From: M55B118 sp964501715
GTDB lineage: Bacteria; Bacillota_I; Bacilli_A; Izemoplasmatales; Izemoplasmataceae
DNA length: 29,104 nucleotides
Direction of reading: 5' to 3'
Assembly (NCBI GenBank): GCA_964501715.1
Contig: CAZCTR010000015.1
Span: forward strand, 1-29,104
Below are positions 22,836-29,104 of this stretch, piece by piece. The stretch's first letter is position 1. Each line of letters begins with the position of its first letter. The notes beneath the pieces were generated by a model. That model ran no database searches, was not told the origin of the DNA, and was given only the letters and a program-made list of their open reading frames with translations. The position numbers were made by a program, and so were the translations under genes.

Positions 22836-23877
22836 GACGCATCCCTCCCTTCAAAAGGATGGTGAGAAACAAAGGGGCTCCGAGCAAGGAAGTGACCGCC
22901 CCTACAGGAAGCACGATGGGGGCCATCACCGAGCGGCTCAGAATGTCCGCCAAAAGAAGGATCAGACTGCCCAGAAGGATCGAGCCTACAAGGAGGAAAC
23001 GGTGGTCATTCCCGACGATGCGCCGCATGATGTGAGGCCCCAGAAGCCCTATGAAACTGATGAGACCCAAAAAGGAAACCGACACCGCGGTGACTGCGGC
23101 CGCGATGAACAGCGAGGTGAACCGGACCCTTTTGGCGTCGACACCTAGGCTTCTCGCCGTGTCGTCCCCGTTTGAAAGCGTGTTGTAGTCGAGGCGTCTT
23201 CTATAGAAATGAATCAAAGAAATCAATACGACGACGCCCAGTATCCAGATCTCATTCCAGCCCGCCCTCGAAAGGTCCCCGAAGGTCCAGAACACCGCCC
23301 TCGAAAGCTCCGTTTCATCAGCGAAATACTGTATGATGACCGTCATGGCGTTGAAAAGCGTGTTCAAGGCCACACCGGCGAGGATGAGCGCCTGCGGTGA
23401 AAAGCCTCTGAGTCGCGAAAGGGATAGGATGAGCAGGGTGGAGACCATGGCGAAAAAAAAGGCTGTGGCCGTGGTGAGATAGGGGGCGTAAAAAGCCCCT
23501 CCATATCCACTGGATTCACCCAGCAAAAGGATGATGGAGACATTCGCCCCGAATATCGCCGCGGCTGAGACTCCGAGCGTAGAAGGTGAGGCCAGCGGAT
23601 TGCGAAGGCCCGTCTGCATGACGCATCCTGACGCGGAAAGTCCAGCGCCAGCAATCAGGGCCGCAGTGACCCTCGGAAGCCTGAGATTGAAAAGCACCAC
23701 TGACTGTTGGGGCGTTTCAGAGAACCCGACAAGGGTCATGAAAGCCTCTGGCGCTGTCATCGAATACGCACCGATGGCGAGCGAGACCAGGCTGGCAAAG
23801 AGGACCAAGAGGCCGATGAGAAAAAGACGGGCCCTTTTCTTCCTCAGATGCCTTCCATAAACTTCACTGACTTGCAT
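22825..23877 (-). CDS. FecCD/BtuC-family ABC transporter permease
   Basis: A 350-residue membrane protein with about ten helices, the family norm. Hallmarks are LRLPRVTAALIAGAGLSASGCVMQTGLRNPLASPSTLGVSAAA in the second and third helices, the coupling segment DDTARSLGVDAKRVRF and the helix ending ISFIGLLGPHIMRRIVGNDHR. The first 20 residues are basic and presumably cytoplasmic. The start is taken as ATG at 23877 (MQVSEVYG), inside the end of the FmdE gene (14-base overlap), implying coupled translation; a longer open frame to 23913 is possible but has no ribosome site. Confidence 0.92.
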   Translation of the reverse strand: MQVSEVYGRHLRKKRARLFLIGLLVLFASLVSLAIGAYSMTAPEAFMTLVGFSETPQQSVVLFNLRLPRVTAALIAGAGLSASGCVMQTGLRNPLASPSTLGVSAAAIFGANVSIILLLGESSGYGGAFYAPYLTTATAFFFAMVSTLLILSLSRLRGFSPQALILAGVALNTLFNAMTVIIQYFADETELSRAVFWTFGDLSRAGWNEIWILGVVVLISLIHFYRRRLDYNTLSNGDDTARSLGVDAKRVRFTSLFIAAAVTAVSVSFLGLISFIGLLGPHIMRRIVGNDHRFLLVGSILLGSLILLLADILSRSVMAPIVLPVGAVTSLLGAPLFLTILLKGGMRHAR

Positions 23878-24391
23878 GAGTGTGCGCACAATCCAGACAA
23901 AGCGTCTTTTCATCCGTGGTTACTGTAAAGGGTTCAGCGACCGGTTCTTCACAATTCTGACACTGCGTGTTTTGGTAGATTCTCGCTTTTTTCGGTATTT
24001 TTACGTCAGGGCACTTGAATTCGAAGAGTTGTTCCAAAGGCATGTTCAGCACATGATCCATCGTGTCCGCCTTTGTCTTCTTTTCATCAAAGGGCCTTGT
24101 GAGAAGCCGTACGCTTTCTTGATGGTCACTTAGGAAGAAGTTGAAGGCCATTTTGCCTTTCATGTCAATGACCATCGTGCCTTTGCCGATGGTGCATTGT
24201 GTGAGTATCTGAATCGCATCCACTGCACAACTGTCGTTTTCGATCAGACAGACGAGCGTCTCGTCCGTATGCGTAGACGAGTCCGGTTTTAAATGTTTTT
24301 CCAGCCATTCCACCGCCCGGTACCCGATTGCGAGTCCCGGGCATGCATGGCCATGGAAAGCCACACATCGATTCCAATTCATCCTGTTCAT
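23864..24391 (-). CDS. FmdE-family protein with C-terminal zinc ribbon
   Basis: 175 residues. FmdE was first seen next to molybdenum formylmethanofuran dehydrogenase but is widespread in organisms without it. The N-terminal motif FHGHACPGLAIGYRA (12-26) carries the conserved His/Cys metal site. ENDSCAVDAIQILTQCTIGKG (51-71) adds two conserved cysteines near the cluster or metal pocket. A C-terminal treble-clef or zinc ribbon has CQNC (144-147) and CLDC (165-168). The start is ATG at 24391 after AAGGTG. As first gene of an operon with a FecBCD-type importer it probably binds or processes the imported metal or cofactor. I do not assign a formylmethanofuran dehydrogenase role because no catalytic subunit is present. 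Confidence 0.88.
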   Translation of the reverse strand: MNRMNWNRCVAFHGHACPGLAIGYRAVEWLEKHLKPDSSTHTDETLVCLIENDSCAVDAIQILTQCTIGKGTMVIDMKGKMAFNFFLSDHQESVRLLTRPFDEKKTKADTMDHVLNMPLEQLFEFKCPDVKIPKKARIYQNTQCQNCEEPVAEPFTVTTDEKTLCLDCAHTHASQ

Positions 24392-24570
24392 TCCATCACC
24401 TTCTTTTGATTCATGCTTATCCAGTATAAAATAACCCTTGTGTTTTGACTACTGCCTGTATTACACTTTTCATAGCAAGAACAACCTAAATCGAATGCAA
24501 GGAACCGTCCTGTCCCAAAGGGTTGACCGCTGTCAGAGCTGTCTTCAGCATAGGTTCGTTGGCACGGCAG

Positions 24571-24588
24571 ATCGCACTTAATTGCGAT
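24571..24588. promoter_or_regulatory. Inverted repeat, candidate operator upstream of the thioredoxin-CcdA gene
   Basis: ATCGCA and TGCGAT flank a six-base centre, CTTAAT, to give an 18-base near-palindrome ending about 10 bases before the GAGGAG ribosome site. Its position suits a repressor site or a short leader hairpin. No clearly spaced -35/-10 pair was found in the 220-base divergent interval with the FmdE gene. Confidence 0.35.
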
Positions 24589-24611
24589 AGGATATTTCGA
24601 GGAGTGATGGC

Positions 24612-25820
24612 ATGAACACTACACAAAAAATCTTCGTCATGGCCATGGTATTTGTCATGGTACTGGGCTTTTCTTTTCCTTTGGCGGCGGGAAGTCCTGA
24701 AAACCCAAAGGTTGTCTATTTGGATTTGGAAACCTGTGAAGTCTGTCAGACCATCAAGGATCATGGTGTGTTGGAAGGACTTGAGGATGAAGGCATAGAA
24801 GTGGTGGTCTATGATGTTGTCCAGGATCCCCTGATGGCTGACAAGTATGCCCAGACCTATGGGGTCGAAGGCGGACGTGCCGCGCCGATCATCTTTGCAG
24901 GGGACACTTACTTCCGTGGGGACGTGGACATCATAGACGCTTATGAGGAGGGTGAGATTCAAGCCCGTGCCGAGGAACCTCTGAAGGACCTTTCCGGGTA
25001 TGAGGCAAGGAACTTCACGTTCCTTACCGGCTTGTTCCTGATCATCATATCCGGTTTGCTTGACGGGGTGAATCCGTGTGCGATCGCCATGCTTCTTATG
25101 TTCATCTCCATGATCTCTTTCACACAAAGCCGACGCAAGATGCTTGTGGTGAGCTTCTCATATATCATTTCGGTGCTCCTCACGTATTTCCTCATAGGAC
25201 TTGGTTTTTTAACTCTGCTTGGAATCTCCAGACAGGCTTTCACCAACATATCATTCTGGCTTTATAGTTTTTTTGCGGTTTTGACGCTCATATTGTCCAT
25301 CGTCACTTTCTATGATTTTCTTGTATCGAAAAACGAGAAATATGAAAAGATAAAAAACCAATTGCCGAGTCCGATCAGGCGCTTCAACCAAACCCTGATG
25401 AAACGCATGACTGCCATACTTGAGGACAAGGAGGCTAAAAAGCGAACCTTGGCGTGGTTGATTCTCATCCCGTCGTTCATCGGGGTTCTGGTCGGCATCA
25501 CCGAAGCCGCCTGCACCGGTCAGATATACATCGCGGTGTTGGCTTCGATCGAAGCCAATAACCCGGCCGGAGGCATGGGTGGGGTCGAACTGATCTATCT
25601 CATCGTCTTCAATCTGATGTTCATTGTACCACTCGTGATCATCGCGGTGGTGGCAATCAAAACTAAGAACACGATGGCGGTGGCGAATTTCATGCGCGAG
25701 AGGCTTTCTCTTGTCAAACTTCTCACAGCGCTGTTCTTTCTTCTGATGGCAGGCTATTTTGTGCTGCTGGCGCTCGATGTCAATTGGCTGACCTTCGATT
25801 GGGTTCCTTTCGATTTATAA
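24612..25820 (+). CDS. Thioredoxin-like domain fused to CcdA/DsbD-type thiol-electron transporter
   Basis: 402 residues. An N-terminal signal-like helix (5-26) is followed by an outward-facing thioredoxin/glutaredoxin-fold domain (33-120) with active site TCEVCQ (C42, C45) and a GGRAAPIIF strand that supplies the cis-proline. Then come six or more membrane helices (about 137-395). The conserved CcdA motif SGLLDGVNPCAIAML provides C156, and GITEAACTGQIY provides C301, the expected membrane-embedded disulfide pair that carries cytosolic thioredoxin electrons across the membrane. So it should supply reducing power to extracytoplasmic thiols. The start is ATG at 24612, seven bases after GAGGAG. 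It precedes a set of redox-type lipoproteins across a scaffold gap, which are likely electron acceptors. Confidence 0.9.
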   Translation: MNTTQKIFVMAMVFVMVLGFSFPLAAGSPENPKVVYLDLETCEVCQTIKDHGVLEGLEDEGIEVVVYDVVQDPLMADKYAQTYGVEGGRAAPIIFAGDTYFRGDVDIIDAYEEGEIQARAEEPLKDLSGYEARNFTFLTGLFLIIISGLLDGVNPCAIAMLLMFISMISFTQSRRKMLVVSFSYIISVLLTYFLIGLGFLTLLGISRQAFTNISFWLYSFFAVLTLILSIVTFYDFLVSKNEKYEKIKNQLPSPIRRFNQTLMKRMTAILEDKEAKKRTLAWLILIPSFIGVLVGITEAACTGQIYIAVLASIEANNPAGGMGGVELIYLIVFNLMFIVPLVIIAVVAIKTKNTMAVANFMRERLSLVKLLTALFFLLMAGYFVLLALDVNWLTFDWVPFDL

Positions 25821-25859
25821 CAAAATCACCTATATAATCACAAGAACATAATTTGTAAT

Positions 25860-25959
25860 NNNNNNNNNNNNNNNNNNNNNNNNNNNNNNNNNNNNNNNNN
25901 NNNNNNNNNNNNNNNNNNNNNNNNNNNNNNNNNNNNNNNNNNNNNNNNNNNNNNNNNNN
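25860..25959. other. Assembly gap (100 N)
   Basis: Exactly 100 N between an AT-rich flank and the ribosome site of the next gene. Unlike the gap at 14866, the two edges share no obvious sequence, so unknown sequence is probably missing, perhaps including the promoter of the lipoprotein group. Confidence 0.95.
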
Positions 25960-25992
25960 TAAAAAAACATTGAATTGACTAGGAGGAGAACC

Positions 25993-26976
25993 ATGAAAAA
26001 AGTTTTTAGTATTTTCACACTTGCGTTTCTCGCACTGTTCATGGTCGCTTGTACGGAAGATACCGGCGACGATAACGGTAATGGAAACGACAATAACAAT
26101 GGAAATGGAGAAACAGAACTTCCCGAAACAATTGCAGCGGACGAGCTGGATCAATATCTGTTCGATGCTGAATGGCAGTTTGTCGACCTGAGGAATTTCG
26201 ACGACCAGATGTCAGACGGTTGGATCCGCGGATTTGAAATGATCCCTTTCTTCCAATATCTAGAGCGCGAGGAAATCCTTGTGCGTTCGGACGGTTGGAG
26301 CTTTGAGCCTGACAACATCAAGGATGAGAACGCGTTGAAGGAACTCTTTGACGAGGACCGCAACATCGTCATGATCTGTGCTGCCGGTGCCCGTGCGGGC
26401 TATGTGAAGGATGCCTTGGAGCATCTCGGCTATGAGAATGTCTGGAACGCGGGCTCATTGAGCGACTACAGCGGAGACCATCGTGTGTTCGGTGACGGAA
26501 GCTTCGAGATCAACCTTCCACACAAGGCGGAAATCGGAACCCTTCCCGAAGAGATTGACATGGGTGATGAACTTATCGATTATTATGTAGGTCGTAAGGA
26601 CGTCCAGTTTGTTGACCTCCGCAACTTCGATAACAAGCTTGAAGATGGATGGCATGAGGATTCGTACATTGTACCTTTCTTCGATTATCTTGAGCAGGAT
26701 GAAATCCTTGTGCGTTCAGATGGTTGGACTTTCGATGCCGATGATATCAAGGATGAGCAAACGCTCAGGAATATCTTTGATGAGGATATGAACATCATTA
26801 TGATCTGTGCGGCCGGCGCAAGGGCAGGCTACGTCATGGAAGCCCTTGAAGAGCTAGGCTATGAGAATGTATGGAACGCCGGCGCCATCGGTGACTATGA
26901 AGGACCAAGACTCGTCAACCCTAATTGTGACGGTGGGGAAGAAAACGGAGACGCCGAAAACGGCGACTGCGAGTAG
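25993..26976 (+). CDS. Lipoprotein with two tandem rhodanese domains
   Basis: 327 residues. Signal peptide MKKVFSIFTLAFLALFMVAC (lipid Cys 20) and a D/N/G-rich spacer to about residue 40. Two rhodanese-like repeats follow, offset by 143 residues: QFVDLRNFDD...ICAAGARAGYV and QFVDLRNFDN...ICAAGARAGYV. Both keep the catalytic Cys (C129, C272) in a CAAGARAG loop, a six-residue active-site loop of the rhodanese CxxGxR type, so both may carry persulfide. Each repeat also has EILVRSDGWxFxxDxIKDE, which is not a general rhodanese feature. The C-terminal tail is acidic with two further Cys. The start is ATG at 25993 behind AGGAGG. Its role is probably extracytoplasmic sulfur transfer or sulfide/thiosulfate chemistry. 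The next gene starts 10 bases after the stop. Confidence 0.88.
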   Translation: MKKVFSIFTLAFLALFMVACTEDTGDDNGNGNDNNNGNGETELPETIAADELDQYLFDAEWQFVDLRNFDDQMSDGWIRGFEMIPFFQYLEREEILVRSDGWSFEPDNIKDENALKELFDEDRNIVMICAAGARAGYVKDALEHLGYENVWNAGSLSDYSGDHRVFGDGSFEINLPHKAEIGTLPEEIDMGDELIDYYVGRKDVQFVDLRNFDNKLEDGWHEDSYIVPFFDYLEQDEILVRSDGWTFDADDIKDEQTLRNIFDEDMNIIMICAAGARAGYVMEALEELGYENVWNAGAIGDYEGPRLVNPNCDGGEENGDAENGDCE

Positions 26977-26986
26977 GTGATTGGTC

Positions 26987-27637
26987 ATGAAAAAAATATG
27001 GTTAACCTTGTTGCTTGTCAGTGCGTTTGGCCTTTTGAGCGCCTGTGACAGCAATGACGAAAATGGAAACGGAGAAAACGGTGGCAATGACCGCGACGAT
27101 GATGCCACGATAGAAGTGCTGACATTCCCCCATCTTGACGGGTATGGCACAGTCGTGGAACGTGATATGCCCATCCTCTTCGAATATGAGATGAGAGATT
27201 TTGTCAAATACCAGGTGGCATTCGTATCATGCACCTGCCGTCCCGCCCAAGAGGACTATTGGAGTGTCGCTTACTATGAAATCGACAAAAACACCGGAGA
27301 AGTGCTCACCATGTCCTTTGACTCCGACGGTGAGGACGGAAAATACACCGCCGGCATGTGGGGCGACAGCGACCCCATTCCTGAAGTGGATCTCACTGCC
27401 GAAGATTTCAAGCAGGATTTCATTCCCTGGCTTGTCGGCAAGAACAGTGACGACCTCGAAGGCATCAACATCTTCTATGATGATGCACCTGATGTCTATT
27501 CCGAGTTCGAGAACACCACCGATATCAATGAACCGGAAATGATCGATGCTTACGCGGGTGCGAGTGTGTCAACCAACAACTTCATCCGTGTCACCAAGAC
27601 ACTGCTTGATTATCACGACGAGAATTACAGAGACTGA
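26987..27637 (+). CDS. Lipoprotein with FMN-attachment-like motif
   Basis: A 216-residue lipoprotein: signal peptide MKKIWLTLLLVSAFGLLSAC, then an N/G/D-rich spacer to about residue 40. A CxC pair (VSCTCRPA, C82 and C84) lies in the middle, beside strands YWSVAYYEIDKNTGEVLTMSF that resemble FMN-binding (RnfG/NqrC C-terminal) domains. Near the C-terminus DAYAGASVST (187-196) fits the pattern Asp-x-x-x-Gly-Ala-Ser/Thr around which ApbE-type flavin transferases attach FMN. The acceptor residue is uncertain and Ser replaces Thr at one position. The ATG at 26987 follows AGGTGAT and is in an operon with the rhodanese lipoprotein. No ApbE gene is in the window. Function as an extracytoplasmic electron carrier is an inference. 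Confidence 0.7.
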   Translation: MKKIWLTLLLVSAFGLLSACDSNDENGNGENGGNDRDDDATIEVLTFPHLDGYGTVVERDMPILFEYEMRDFVKYQVAFVSCTCRPAQEDYWSVAYYEIDKNTGEVLTMSFDSDGEDGKYTAGMWGDSDPIPEVDLTAEDFKQDFIPWLVGKNSDDLEGINIFYDDAPDVYSEFENTTDINEPEMIDAYAGASVSTNNFIRVTKTLLDYHDENYRD

Positions 27638-27686
27638 TATATGAAACGATGTAGGGAGAGTTCACTCTCCCTGCATCATTCATATC
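27638..27686 (+). promoter_or_regulatory. Long intergenic hairpin
   Basis: GATGTAGGGAGAG and CTCTCCCTGCATC form a 13-bp stem (one G-T pair) around TTCA. Below a small internal loop the stem continues with ATATGA/TCATAT-type pairs. It begins just after the stop of the FMN-type lipoprotein and lacks a T-run, so it may stabilise the upstream mRNA or attenuate rather than fully terminate. Confidence 0.6.
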
Positions 27687-27702
27687 AAAGAATACGGAAG
27701 TT

Positions 27703-28101
27703 ATGAAAAAAGGAATCATGACAATGGTGATTCTCACGACCGTGTTCATGTTGATTGCTTGTACATCAGACCCGAAGACATATGAAGACTTCGATCATAT
27801 TGAGCACTGGGACACACTAGAGACTTTGGATGCAGCCCATGTTGTCATCTATTACTATTCCCCTTTTTGTGACATTTGCATAGCATTAGAAGACGATGTG
27901 AGTGAATTGCTTCATGAGCTAGAAGACACCCTTGAGGTGTATCTGATTGATGAAGCCATGATCTACGAACGGGGTGAATAACCTGAGGAGAACATGTCCG
28001 TCCCCTCAGTCATCACTGTTGAAAACGGTGAAGTCACCGACATCATCAAAGGGTCCCAACCTGTTTTGAAACATCTCAGGGACCTTGCAGACAATCAGTA
28101 A
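27703..28101 (+). pseudogene. Thioredoxin-like lipoprotein interrupted by an in-frame TAA
   Basis: The open frame 27703-27981 encodes a 92-residue lipoprotein: signal peptide MKKGIMTMVILTTVFMLIAC, then a thioredoxin-like half with VVIYYYSPFCDICIALEDDV (C56xxC59). It stops at TAA 27979-27981. The same frame continues as PEENMSVPSVITVENGEVTD and on to TAA at 28099, which supplies exactly the missing half of the fold: the cis-proline strand VPSVITV, a hairpin and the last helix. So a 132-codon thioredoxin-like gene is split by one nonsense codon. Alternatives are a base error in the assembly, or two pieces made by reinitiation, since GAGGAG and ATG (27994) lie right after the stop. The ribosome site for the first ATG (GGAAG, very close spacing) is weak. 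If intact it would be a surface thiol carrier. Confidence 0.7.
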
Positions 28102-28125
28102 AATCAAATGAAAGAGGAAAATGGT

Positions 28126-28596
28126 ATGAAAAAATTAGTATTGGCGTTTCTCATGCTTTTTGCAATCACAGCTTGTGGTGCAGAGGACGAGCCAGATGTA
28201 GAATATCCCGTAGAATATTACGGCGCTGAAGTCACCGGAAGTGTGGTTGATGACGACGAGATCGTCATGACCATCGTCGGGGAAGGCTTCTATGAAATGA
28301 CTGCCGAGGTCACCGTCTCAAGAAGTACAGGTGAAATCACGGCGTTCACTGTCACAGATCACAGTGAAAGTGAATCATGGGGAGGCGTCCTCATTGAAAA
28401 AGGCGAACTCTCTGATGCGCTCGTTGACTATTCTGATGACCTTTCCGCATTGTCATTGGATGACTACGTGGTCATCGATGAGGATTGGGCCTCGGACTAT
28501 GACGTAGAGGCCGGCGCAACAGTAGGGACGACCGGAGAGGCTATGCTCGATATAGCCCTTGGTGCCCTAGAGCACTACGAAGCGTACTATGAGTAG
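28126..28596 (+). CDS. FMN-binding-domain lipoprotein (RnfG/NqrC C-terminal type)
   Basis: 156 residues. The signal peptide MKKLVLAFLMLFAITAC is followed directly by an acidic segment, then a compact FMN-binding domain (about 35-155). Visible features are EVTVSRSTGEITAFTVTDHSES, SWGGVLIEKG, and near the C-terminus DVEAGATVGTTGEAMLDIAL. The last matches the D-x-x-x-G-A-T motif to which FMN is esterified by ApbE; Thr132 is the best candidate. This is the usual size of single-domain FMN lipoproteins and pseudo-RnfG carriers used in extracytoplasmic flavin electron transfer. The ATG at 28126 sits eight bases after GAGG. It is close behind the interrupted thioredoxin-like gene and is followed by terminators, so it ends the redox lipoprotein group. 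Confidence 0.82.
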   Translation: MKKLVLAFLMLFAITACGAEDEPDVEYPVEYYGAEVTGSVVDDDEIVMTIVGEGFYEMTAEVTVSRSTGEITAFTVTDHSESESWGGVLIEKGELSDALVDYSDDLSALSLDDYVVIDEDWASDYDVEAGATVGTTGEAMLDIALGALEHYEAYYE

Positions 28597-28636
28597 TACG
28601 TTCGTATAGGACCTCCTGGTCCGTTTTCAAACCGAG

Positions 28637-28671
28637 AAAAATGTCCGGTCCTATCTGGCCGGACATTTTTC
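28637..28671 (+). terminator. Terminator after the FMN-binding lipoprotein
   Basis: Perfect 12-bp stem AAAAATGTCCGG/CCGGACATTTTT with a 10-base loop and T-run. A smaller hairpin, GGACC-TCCT-GGTCC at 28609-28622, followed by GTTTTC, sits just before and may act in tandem. Confidence 0.85.
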
Positions 28672-28699
28672 GTGGACTTTGCCTCAAGCCTCAATGGCA

Positions 28700-28727
28700 T
28701 TGAATTTTTTGTGAAATGTTGTAGGAT
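28700..28727 (+). promoter_or_regulatory. Possible promoter of the small membrane protein gene
   Basis: TTGAAT at 28700-28705 and TAGGAT at 28722-28727 with a 16-base spacer, each four of six matches to consensus. It lies between the preceding terminator and the AGGAGG ribosome site. Confidence 0.4.
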
Positions 28728-28758
28728 AAAGGTATGCCTATGCAAGGAGGTTTTAGAT

Positions 28759-29058
28759 ATGTTTGCGCAAATCGCCTTGGGAATATTATTTTACTTTTTT
28801 GCCTTCCAACACTACAGGGGCAAGGCGACGATGCTTCGAAAGTCCCTCAGGAATAAGTGGCCCGCTAGGGACAGAATGGCCTTTCAAAGAAGGTTGGCAC
28901 TGCCTCATGTGTTCCTTGGGACACTTTTCATCGCGATGGGAATCGTCGAACGTTTCGCCGGGCTTTCAACACCGCGATTCATCGCCCTTTATATGCTTCT
29001 GGCGCTGCCAATGCTGTTTTTCTCATTCTATAGAGCGCGCGACCTTTACAAATCCTGA
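28759..29058 (+). CDS. Small membrane protein of unknown function
   Basis: 99 residues with three hydrophobic segments, about 2-19, 51-67 and 73-92. A basic loop (RGKATMLRKSLRNKWPARDRMAFQRR) lies between the first two, predicted cytoplasmic by the positive-inside rule. The start is ATG at 28759 after a consensus AGGAGG nine bases upstream; the open frame extends 87 bases further up but without a ribosome site and across the promoter-like region. I do not recognise a family. It is preceded by a terminator, so it is probably a separate unit from the redox lipoproteins. Confidence 0.7.
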   Translation: MFAQIALGILFYFFAFQHYRGKATMLRKSLRNKWPARDRMAFQRRLALPHVFLGTLFIAMGIVERFAGLSTPRFIALYMLLALPMLFFSFYRARDLYKS

Positions 29059-29104
29059 CTATTCCATGCAGGACTCCGGCATATTTGGCTTGAATGAAGT
29101 TGGT

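Noticed and set aside
23864..24391. Formylmethanofuran dehydrogenase subunit and hence methanogenesis
   Set aside because: FmdE-family proteins are widespread in bacteria, no catalytic subunits are present, and the promoters, ribosome sites and lipoproteins are bacterial.
27979..27981. Interpretation of the TAA as a reassigned sense codon
   Set aside because: Many genes in the window end in TAA (for example the APH-fold kinase and the diguanylate cyclase), so general reassignment is excluded; only local readthrough, error or decay remain.

Overview
The window looks like a piece of a draft (probably metagenome-derived) scaffold from an anaerobic, single-membrane bacterium of the Bacillota/Mycoplasmatota type. 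I base this on strong Shine-Dalgarno sites, frequent TTG/GTG starts, many lipobox-type lipoproteins with no outer-membrane components, TGA used as an ordinary stop, and anaerobe-type enzymes (flavodiiron protein, FmdE-family protein, a multi-cluster Fe-S flavoprotein). A free-living relative of the Izemoplasmatales/Acholeplasmatales is possible, but this is inference. Two runs of exactly 100 N (14866-14965 and 25860-25959) are scaffold gaps.

Layout. 1-222: tail of an upstream gene, its terminator, and a tRNA-Arg(UCU) with its own promoter and terminator. 407-4880: oxidative/nitrosative stress and signalling genes (a PfpI/DJ-1 protein, divergent from a flavodiiron O2/NO reductase; a DUF4234 membrane protein; an APH-fold kinase; a PAS-GGDEF diguanylate cyclase). 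4929-12488: an aldo/keto reductase with an altered catalytic tetrad, a small lipoprotein, a GH13 alpha-amylase lipoprotein, a MacB-like ATPase-permease fusion, and a two-domain fasciclin lipoprotein.

12666-19552 (minus strand) is the most distinctive block: a multipass membrane protein (diverged DUF5692-like), hypB, an 899-residue flavin/Fe-S oxidoreductase and hypA, translationally coupled, followed after a hairpin by two close DUF5692-like paralogues. A divergent AraC-family regulator (19749-20714) faces it. No hydrogenase and no hypCDEF are present, so nickel chaperones are here tied to a soluble electron-transfer flavoprotein and a family of uncharacterised membrane proteins. 20980-24391 (minus) is a FmdE-family protein followed by a FecCD permease, an ATPase and a substrate-binding lipoprotein, probably a metal, metal-chelate or oxyanion importer.

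24612-28596 (plus) is an extracytoplasmic redox island: a thioredoxin-CcdA fusion, a tandem-rhodanese lipoprotein, two lipoproteins with FMN-attachment-like motifs, and a thioredoxin-like lipoprotein interrupted by an in-frame TAA. Together these suggest thiol, sulfur and flavin redox chemistry on the outer face of the membrane. A small membrane protein (28759-29058) closes the window. No mobile element, CRISPR array, rRNA or replication origin was seen, and no gene-free stretch exceeds about 300 bases.
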